A DNA stretch of 8,242 bases from an uncultured Ruminococcus sp. (GTDB lineage: Bacteria > Bacillota_A > Clostridia > Oscillospirales > Ruminococcaceae): positions 1 to 8,242 of the forward strand of contig CACZPE010000382.1 of the NCBI GenBank assembly GCA_902782875.1, read 5' to 3'. Under the pieces are notes generated by a model. It saw only the letters and a list, made by a program, of their open reading frames with translations. It had not been told where the DNA came from and made no database searches. The translations under genes were made by a program, and so were the position numbers. Positions 1 to 4,900 of the stretch are shown here, one piece after another. Within the stretch, counting starts at the first letter, position 1. Every line of letters begins with the position of its first letter.

Positions 1-1
1 A

Positions 2-394
2 GTTCTGCCTCTTGTTGACACCGACCTCTGCGATATATTCGAGGCTATATACAAAGGCACACTCTCCGATATCGACATAAAGTGGAAGAATGAGTGCTGC
101 GCTTGTGTGGTAATGGCTTCGGGCGGCTATCCGCTGTCATACCCCAAGGGAATAGAGATGCACGGCTTTGACGAAAAGGGTCAGGTCGACGGCGCATTTG
201 TATACCACGCAGGTACAAAGTACGAGAACGGCAAGTTCTATACCAGCGGCGGCCGCGTAATAGGCGTAACATCCACGGGCAAGACGCTTCCCGATGCTCT
301 TGACAGCGCATACAAAGCTGTTGACAAGATAAGCTTTGACGGAGCTCACTACCGCCATGATATAGGCAAGAAGGCACTTGCTCTGACAAAGTAA
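2..394 (+). CDS. purD: Phosphoribosylamine--glycine ligase, C-terminal part (partial)
   Basis: This is the 3' end of PurD (GAR synthetase), the cytoplasmic ATP-grasp enzyme that joins glycine to 5-phosphoribosylamine in the second step of purine synthesis. The frame is open from base 2, so the start lies upstream of the window, and 130 codons remain. Family hallmarks visible in order are a LVDTDLCDIF block, a cysteine/valine strand followed by ASGGYPLSYPKG, the VYHAGT segment, GGRVIGVTSTGKTL, an AYKAVDKISFDG helix, and the closing YRHDIGKKAL. These correspond to the last part of the ATP-grasp domain and the C-terminal domain of the family. The end at a TAA agrees with the usual C-terminus. 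A 51-bp gap separates it from thrH, with no terminator or convincing promoter in it, so the two are probably cotranscribed. Identity is very secure; only the 5' part is missing. Confidence 0.96.
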   Translation, partial: VLPLVDTDLCDIFEAIYKGTLSDIDIKWKNECCACVVMASGGYPLSYPKGIEMHGFDEKGQVDGAFVYHAGTKYENGKFYTSGGRVIGVTSTGKTLPDALDSAYKAVDKISFDGAHYRHDIGKKALALTK

Positions 395-445
395 TATACA
401 GCATAACGTTTTACAAGCCATAGTCATATAAGAAAGGAAATCATT

Positions 446-1054
446 ATGAGCGCACTTAACGTTGTATGCCTTGACCTTGAAGGCGTACTTGTACCCGAGA
501 TATGGATTGCCTTCTCCGAGGCAAGCGGCATCCCCGAGCTCAAGCGCACCACCCGCGACGAGCCCGACTATGACAAGCTGATGAAGTGGAGAATAGGCAT
601 ACTCAAGGAGCACGGACTCGGCCTTAAGGAAATACAGGAAACTATCGCAAAGATAGATCCCATTCCCGGCGCAAAGGAGTTCCTTGACTCTCTCAGGGAG
701 ATCACACAGGTAATAATCATCAGTGATACATTCACACAGTTTGCAGCTCCGCTCATGAAAAAGCTCGGCTGGCCCACTATATTCTGCAACACCCTTGAGG
801 TAGCGGAAAACGGCGAGATAACAGGCTTCAGGATGCGCTGCGAGCAGAGCAAGCTCTCCACCGTGAAGGCTCTGCAGTCTGTTGGCTTCGAGACTATCGC
901 AAGCGGCGACAGCTACAACGATCTGGGCATGATAAAGGCATCAAAGGCAGGATTTCTTTTCAAATCCACCGATAAGATAAAGGCAGACAATCCCGGTCTC
1001 CCTGCATATGAGACCTATGACGAGCTGCTTGCAGCTATAAAGGCTGCTCTCTGA
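446..1054 (+). CDS. thrH: ThrH: phosphoserine phosphatase / phosphoserine:homoserine phosphotransferase
   Basis: This is a 202-residue soluble HAD-superfamily enzyme. It closely resembles Pseudomonas ThrH, which removes phosphate from phosphoserine (last step of serine synthesis) and can pass it to homoserine, giving phosphohomoserine for threonine synthesis. Motif I is DLEGVLVPE with the nucleophile Asp10 and, characteristic of ThrH, Glu12 in place of the usual second Asp. Motif II is SDTF (Ser93-Asp94), and the metal-binding motif IV is GDSYND (154-159). The TTRDEPDYDKLM segment in the cap is also ThrH-like. Length matches the family (about 200). The ATG follows AGAAAGGAAA at 431-440, a good ribosome binding site. 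The next gene begins 30 bp after the stop. Family assignment is strong; which of the two activities dominates cannot be read from the sequence. Confidence 0.93.
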   Translation: MSALNVVCLDLEGVLVPEIWIAFSEASGIPELKRTTRDEPDYDKLMKWRIGILKEHGLGLKEIQETIAKIDPIPGAKEFLDSLREITQVIIISDTFTQFAAPLMKKLGWPTIFCNTLEVAENGEITGFRMRCEQSKLSTVKALQSVGFETIASGDSYNDLGMIKASKAGFLFKSTDKIKADNPGLPAYETYDELLAAIKAAL

Positions 1055-1084
1055 TAAGAGAAAAGAAAGGAACAACTGAAAGAA

Positions 1085-1444
1085 ATGCATTATACACACC
1101 ATCTTATTTTCCCTCTTCCCTGGCCGATACACATAGGCTTTGTGGTAATAAGCTCTCTGCTGCTGATATTCTGCTATATAAAGACAAAGCGCAGATACGA
1201 TCTGTATATGCTCATAGGCGTGCTCTCCACGCTGCTGATAGATATCATGATCGAGCCGCCGTATTTCTATATATTTGCCGCAGAGGAATTCTTACTTCTT
1301 ATACTGGCATCGATAGATATGCACAAGGTGTCAAAGCAGCTTGAAGCCCAGCGCCAGGCTGAAGAGGAGAAAAAAGCTGCCGAAGACAGCGAAGAACCCG
1401 GAAAGACAGATACGGAGAACAACGATGAAAATAGCACTTCTTGA
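1085..1444 (+). CDS. Small three-helix membrane protein of unknown function
   Basis: I do not recognise a family for this 119-residue protein. It shows three hydrophobic stretches at about residues 15-32, 40-56 and 59-77, separated by a KTKRRYD basic loop (residues 33-39) and an IEPPY turn (56-60). By the positive-inside rule the basic loop after the first helix should be cytoplasmic. Residues 78-119 form a very charged, soluble tail (KQLEAQRQAEEEKK, then acidic and Asn/Ser-rich), probably partly helical. The ATG is preceded by AAGAAAGGAA at 1063-1072. The last 20 bp overlap the start of the downstream dehydrogenase in another frame, so translation of the two may be coupled. The regular coding pattern, the ribosome binding site and the packing between two real genes support it as genuine. 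Its role, perhaps as an anchor or partner for neighbours, is unknown. Confidence 0.8.
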   Translation: MHYTHHLIFPLPWPIHIGFVVISSLLLIFCYIKTKRRYDLYMLIGVLSTLLIDIMIEPPYFYIFAAEEFLLLILASIDMHKVSKQLEAQRQAEEEKKAAEDSEEPGKTDTENNDENSTS

Positions 1445-2378
1445 GGAAAAGACCGTCTCAACGGGAGATATCTCCACAAAGGGATTTGATGCTCTCGGAG
1501 AGGTTATACGCTATCCCCTCACGCCTCAGGATAAGGTCATTGAACGCACAAGAGGCTGTGATGCGGTCATAATCAACAAGACACTGTTCACAGATGAGGT
1601 TATCTCGGCCTGCGAGTGCCTCAGATACATAGGTCTGTGTGCAACAGGCTACAACAATGTGGATACAGCAAGCGCATCAAGGCACGGTATAACGGTAACA
1701 AACGTCCCCGCCTATTCCACAAATGCTGTAGCAGAGCAGGTTTTTGCATACATCATGCACTTTGCTAAGCGGGTATCCGATTACAGCAGTCTTGTCCATG
1801 ACGGCGGCTGGATAAGGTCTGACACCTTCTCCATGTTCGATTTTCCGACTTATGAGCTGTGCGGAAAGACTCTTGGCATCGTGGGACTTGGAAGTATAGG
1901 CACTGCTGTCGCAAGGATAGCAAAGGCATTCGGCATGAACGTCATCGCTGCGGTAAGAACGCCCAGGACTTCGGATATCGCAGAGATAACCGATATAGAG
2001 ACTGTATTTGCAAAGAGTGATTTCATAACGCTGCACTGCCCTCTCACAAAGGATACCGAAGGGCTTGTGGATATGAAGCTGCTTTCCCTCTGCAAGCCGT
2101 CTGCTGTGCTGATAAACACATCAAGAGGCCCTGTAGTGGATATACCCTCTCTGGCTGCAGCGCTCAAGGACGGCATCATCGCAGGTGCAGCACTTGATGT
2201 TATACCCCGCGAGCCCATGGAAGAGGGCTTCCCGCTCAGGGGTATTGACAACTGCATAATAACTCCGCATACAGGCTGGGCTCCCCGTGAGACAAGAGAG
2301 AGGCTGCTGGCAGTGGCTGTAGATAATCTCCGGTGCTTCATCGACGGGAATATACAGAATAATGTAAATGAGGTCTGA
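1425..2378 (+). CDS. D-2-hydroxyacid dehydrogenase (glycerate dehydrogenase / hydroxypyruvate reductase type)
   Basis: This 317-residue cytoplasmic NAD(P)-dependent enzyme interconverts a 2-oxoacid and a D-2-hydroxyacid. The Rossmann dinucleotide loop is GLGSIG (154-159). The catalytic set expected for the family is present: Arg234 in NTSRGPVVD, Glu263 in DVIPREPM, and His282 in ITPHTGWAPRE. The NVPAYSTNAVAEQVFA segment and the TGWAPRE after the histidine resemble hydroxypyruvate/glyoxylate reductases (HprA-like) more than the SerA phosphoglycerate dehydrogenases, and no ACT domain follows. I chose the ATG at 1425 because MKIALLEE begins the first strand of the substrate domain and GGAG sits at 1414-1417 with good spacing. 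An ATG at 1341 in the same frame would only add a basic non-family tail lying inside the previous gene. The start overlaps that gene by 20 bp. The exact substrate is not determinable; next to thrH, a link with serine/glycerate metabolism is an inference. Confidence 0.9.
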   Translation: MKIALLEEKTVSTGDISTKGFDALGEVIRYPLTPQDKVIERTRGCDAVIINKTLFTDEVISACECLRYIGLCATGYNNVDTASASRHGITVTNVPAYSTNAVAEQVFAYIMHFAKRVSDYSSLVHDGGWIRSDTFSMFDFPTYELCGKTLGIVGLGSIGTAVARIAKAFGMNVIAAVRTPRTSDIAEITDIETVFAKSDFITLHCPLTKDTEGLVDMKLLSLCKPSAVLINTSRGPVVDIPSLAAALKDGIIAGAALDVIPREPMEEGFPLRGIDNCIITPHTGWAPRETRERLLAVAVDNLRCFIDGNIQNNVNEV

Positions 2379-2381
2379 TCC

Positions 2382-3173
2382 ATGTTTGATATATCAAAGA
2401 AAAAGAGGATCGTCGTCAAGATAGGCACTTCTACCCTGACGCATCACAGAACAGGCAGGCTCAACATAAGGCGTACCGAACGCTTTGTGAAGATACTTGC
2501 CGACATACAGAACACAGGACGTGAGATAATACTCGTTTCATCAGGCGCCGTTGCTATGGGACTTTCAAAGATGAATCTCAAGGAAAAGCCCTCGGAAACT
2601 GTTATGAAGCAGGCCTGTGCCGCTATCGGCCAGTGCGAGCTGATGTATTTCTATGACAAGCTTTTCGGCGAATACAACATAAATGTTGCCCAGATACTGC
2701 TGACACGCTATGTACTTGAGACTCCCAGAAAGAACAACGTTGAGAACACGATGGAAAAGCTGCTCGAAAACGGCGTTATCCCCATAGTAAACGAGAACGA
2801 CACAGTCGCTATCGATGAACTCGAGCTTGAAATGGGCGAGAATGATACTCTTGCCGCTCATGTGGGAACCATATGCAAGGCGGATCTGCTGATAATACTC
2901 TCGGATATAGACGGCTTCTTCAACGGCGATCCGAGGACAAATCCCGATGCAAAGCTCATCCCCGTGATAGACAAGATCGATGACAATATCCGCTCCCTTG
3001 CGGGCAGTGCGGGCACTTCCCTGGGCTCAGGCGGCATGAAGACCAAGATCGATGCTGCGGAAATAGCTCTCGGAGCAGGCTTCGATATGGCGATACTCAA
3101 CGGCAGACGGCCTGAGATACTCTATGATTTCTTTGACGGCAAACAGGCAGGTACAATTTTTACAGCCGGATAA
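2382..3173 (+). CDS. proB: Glutamate 5-kinase, short form without PUA domain
   Basis: ProB phosphorylates L-glutamate to gamma-glutamyl phosphate, the first and normally feedback-controlled step of proline synthesis, in the cytoplasm. This 263-residue protein has the amino-acid-kinase fold throughout: VVKIGTSTL (11-19), SSGAVAMG (53-60), NEND (137-140), MGENDTLAAHVG (from 151) and SDIDGFF. The nucleotide-binding GSGGMKTK at 215-222 usually reads GTGGMxTK. E. coli and B. subtilis ProB are about 370 residues because of a C-terminal PUA domain; here the protein stops after the kinase domain, as in some other Firmicutes. The start follows the dehydrogenase stop by 3 bp, with GAGG at 2370-2373 as ribosome binding site inside that gene's end. 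proA, its usual partner, is not downstream: a terminator follows within 5 bp of the stop. Identity is secure. Confidence 0.95.
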   Translation: MFDISKKKRIVVKIGTSTLTHHRTGRLNIRRTERFVKILADIQNTGREIILVSSGAVAMGLSKMNLKEKPSETVMKQACAAIGQCELMYFYDKLFGEYNINVAQILLTRYVLETPRKNNVENTMEKLLENGVIPIVNENDTVAIDELELEMGENDTLAAHVGTICKADLLIILSDIDGFFNGDPRTNPDAKLIPVIDKIDDNIRSLAGSAGTSLGSGGMKTKIDAAEIALGAGFDMAILNGRRPEILYDFFDGKQAGTIFTAG

Positions 3174-3177
3174 AACG

Positions 3178-3215
3178 ATTCCCGACAGTATGCACAAATA
3201 CTGTCGGGAATTTTT
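3178..3215 (+). terminator. Intrinsic terminator after proB
   Basis: A perfect 13-bp inverted repeat (3178-3190 with 3199-3211, extendable by one A-T pair) forms a GC-containing hairpin with a 6-8 base loop. The run of five T at 3211-3215 gives the U tract, its first T also being the last base of the stem. It starts 5 bp after the proB stop and should end the purD-thrH-proB transcript, separating it from the diguanylate cyclase gene. Confidence 0.93.
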
Positions 3216-3250
3216 ATGTCAAAATAATATTAATTAATTGTAAAATTCGC

Positions 3251-3279
3251 TTGAAATTTGTTAAAACATGTGCTAAAAT
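3251..3279 (+). promoter_or_regulatory. Housekeeping (sigma-A type) promoter with extended -10 for the GGDEF gene
   Basis: TTGAAA (3251-3256) and TAAAAT (3274-3279) are separated by exactly 17 bp, and a TG dinucleotide one base upstream of the -10 (3271-3272) makes it an extended -10 element. The 30 bases upstream are very A/T rich, with a palindromic ATTAATTAAT at 3229-3238 that could act as an UP element or an operator. Transcription would begin near 3286, giving a leader of only about 24 bases before the ATG at 3310, so there is no room for a riboswitch. Confidence 0.75.
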
Positions 3280-3309
3280 AAAACATATAATACCAAGGGA
3301 GGGAAATCC

Positions 3310-4722
3310 ATGGATTTTCAAACGATCGTTGACAGTATCCCTACCGCTACCTGTGTCGTTTCTGTGGAAAAAATCGGAAACGATAATTACGGAAAAGTCC
3401 GTCTCGTTACGGGCAACCGCACCTATATCGACAGTATAGAGCATCCTGCCGATAATATTGTTATGCTCACTCAGAAATTTGTTCCCAACAGTGAATATAC
3501 AAACTATATGACGCGTGATCTCAATTTTGAGAGCTCATGCTATAATGCCGCCGTTCAGAAAAAGTGTCTGCATGCATATGCGCATCCTGCGAGATTTGAT
3601 GTATGGTTCAATATGTCATTCATCCCGCTGTACCCCGATGACGGCAATATCTGCTACTGCCTGTACATCATGGAGATAAACTTCAAGCCAGATGCAAAAA
3701 GGCTTTCAACGATATCGCCCGATATCGCTTCTTCGGTTCTTGAATCCTGTATAAAGCTCAGAAGCCCCGATGATTTCAGGGAGACCATGAGATCGATATG
3801 CAGCGATCTGCTTGATGTCTGCGGTTCAGAGCATTTCTGCATACTCCTTATGGATACCGAAAAGCGCAGCTGCTCGGTGCTCTGTGAGGCTTTGTCAAAG
3901 GATACAAAGCTTGTGTCTATGGAAAACTATGTGGACGACGCATTTTACGATATCGCCGATTCATGGAAGGATACGATATCAGGCAGCAACTGTCTCATAG
4001 TCAGGAACGAGCACGATATGGAGGTCGTGAAGGAGCGCAACCCTGTATGGCATAATTCCATCACAAGCGCCGGCGGCAGAACGATAGTACTGTTCCCGCT
4101 TGAATTCAAGAATGAGCTGCTCGGCTATATATGGGCCATCAATTTCAATCCCGATAACGCCGATACCATCAAGGAAACTCTCGAGCTGACAACGTTCATA
4201 CTCGCATCCGAGCTGTACAGCTACCGCATGGTGGAAAAGCTGCATATCCTCAGCTCGACCGATATGCTCACAGGTGTTATGAACCGCAATGAGATGAACA
4301 ATTTCGTTGATGCGCTGTCTTCAAGCAAATCGGAGAAATCCGTCGGAGTAGTATTCGCAGACCTCAACGGCCTGAAGGCTAAAAACGACAAGGAGGGCCA
4401 CAACGCGGGAGATACACTGCTGAAAGATGCCGCAAACGCCCTGCGTGAGGTATTCGCGGTACATGAGATATTCCGTGCGGGCGGCGATGAATTTGCCGTT
4501 ATACTCACGGATATCACGGAGGATGAGCTCGAGGAGAGAGCCGAAAGGCTCAGGACTGTTGCCGCACGCTATGATGATCTTATATTTGCGATCGGCACCG
4601 CTCAGGAGGAAAATGTAAAGAACGTGCGCAGGGCGCTGCATAACGCAGACGAGCGCATGTACGCAGACAAGAAGTACTTCTATGATCTGCACCCCGAAAG
4701 AAAACGCATCATAAATATATGA
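3310..4722 (+). CDS. Diguanylate cyclase: PAS-like and GAF-like sensor with GGDEF domain
   Basis: This 470-residue cytoplasmic protein, without signal peptide or membrane helix, is predicted to make cyclic di-GMP from two GTP. Residues 1-125 look PAS-like (start FQTIVDSIPTATCVV; later WFNMSFIPLYPD and CYCLYIMEI). About 140-305 look GAF-like. A short helix then leads into DMLTGVMNR (318-326), the entry of the GGDEF domain. Catalytic features are intact: Asp351 in FADLNGLKAKND, GHNAGD (363-368) and GGDEF at 391-395. The inhibitory I-site is absent: the positions nine and six residues before GGDEF are Phe and His instead of Arg and Asp. All twelve cysteines (15, 77, 86, 115, 117, 147, 164, 171, 177, 188, 192, 228) are in the sensory half. 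The ATG follows a very strong AAGGGAGGG (3295-3303). It is a single-gene unit between two terminators. GGDEF is certain; the PAS and GAF calls rest on pattern only. Confidence 0.9.
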   Translation: MDFQTIVDSIPTATCVVSVEKIGNDNYGKVRLVTGNRTYIDSIEHPADNIVMLTQKFVPNSEYTNYMTRDLNFESSCYNAAVQKKCLHAYAHPARFDVWFNMSFIPLYPDDGNICYCLYIMEINFKPDAKRLSTISPDIASSVLESCIKLRSPDDFRETMRSICSDLLDVCGSEHFCILLMDTEKRSCSVLCEALSKDTKLVSMENYVDDAFYDIADSWKDTISGSNCLIVRNEHDMEVVKERNPVWHNSITSAGGRTIVLFPLEFKNELLGYIWAINFNPDNADTIKETLELTTFILASELYSYRMVEKLHILSSTDMLTGVMNRNEMNNFVDALSSSKSEKSVGVVFADLNGLKAKNDKEGHNAGDTLLKDAANALREVFAVHEIFRAGGDEFAVILTDITEDELEERAERLRTVAARYDDLIFAIGTAQEENVKNVRRALHNADERMYADKKYFYDLHPERKRIINI

Positions 4723-4723
4723 C

Positions 4724-4757
4724 AAAACCGGCGAGGGATGATCCCCCGCCGGTTTTT
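4724..4757 (+). terminator. Intrinsic terminator after the GGDEF gene
   Basis: A 10-bp perfect stem (AAAACCGGCG at 4724-4733 with CGCCGGTTTT at 4747-4756) continues past one A/C mismatch into three G-C pairs around a 5-base ATGAT loop. The TTTTT at 4753-4757 provides the U tract. It starts one base after the stop codon and isolates the diguanylate cyclase gene from the synthetase-like gene. Confidence 0.93.
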
Positions 4758-4810
4758 CGGATACTATCCAAAACAGCAAAGAGTGAATAATAAATCACAA
4801 AAAATCACTA

Positions 4811-4839
4811 TTGCATTTTTCGCATAATTATGGTACAAT
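4811..4839 (+). promoter_or_regulatory. Extended -10 promoter for the MetRS-like gene
   Basis: TTGCAT (4811-4816) and TACAAT (4834-4839) are 17 bp apart, with TG at 4831-4832 as an extended -10. An overlapping perfect TATAAT at 4839-4844 has no correctly spaced -35. Transcription should begin about 4846, leaving a leader of roughly 55 bases before the TTG start. That is too short for a T-box, which many Firmicute synthetase genes carry, so this gene is probably not controlled by uncharged tRNA through that mechanism. Confidence 0.75.
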
Positions 4840-4886
4840 ATAATTTGTATAAGTATGCAAGACAGAAAATACAGTACATGTATCTA

Positions 4887-4892
4887 TGGAGG
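4887..4892 (+). promoter_or_regulatory. Ribosome binding site TGGAGG that fixes a TTG start
   Basis: GGAGG (4888-4892) lies 8 bases before an in-frame TTG at 4901, the ideal distance. The only nearby in-frame ATG (4886) is itself fused to this Shine-Dalgarno sequence and has no purine-rich site upstream at the proper distance. The TTG is therefore the better start. Confidence 0.75.
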
Positions 4893-4900
4893 TTTTCGCT

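Noticed and set aside
395..445. Promoter for thrH in the gap after purD
   Set aside because: A TTTACA-like hexamer exists near 410 but the position 17 bp downstream is the ribosome binding site, not a -10; no terminator is present either.
137..613. Long open frame on the minus strand across the end of purD and the start of thrH
   Set aside because: It is antisense to two clearly recognised genes, has no family resemblance and arises from their codon bias. The same holds for other minus-strand frames, such as 1850-2428, 4321-4779, 5000-5470, 6227-6889 and 7276-7653.
1341..1424. A possible earlier ATG start for the hydroxyacid dehydrogenase
   Set aside because: It would add 28 mostly basic residues unrelated to the family and lie fully inside the upstream gene; the ATG at 1425 has a good ribosome binding site and starts at the family's first strand.
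4839..4844. Perfect TATAAT as an alternative -10
   Set aside because: The distance to TTGCAT would be 22 bp and no other -35 is well placed; TACAAT with TG and 17-bp spacing fits better.
4886..4900. ATG at 4886 as start of the MetRS-like gene
   Set aside because: It has no ribosome binding site at the proper distance, while its own last base forms part of the GGAGG that serves the TTG at 4901. It is not fully excluded.
4723..4900. T-box or other riboswitch before the synthetase-like gene
   Set aside because: The first part is the terminator of the previous gene and the promoter lies at 4811-4839, so only about 55 leader bases remain; no T-box-like conserved box or leader terminator was seen.
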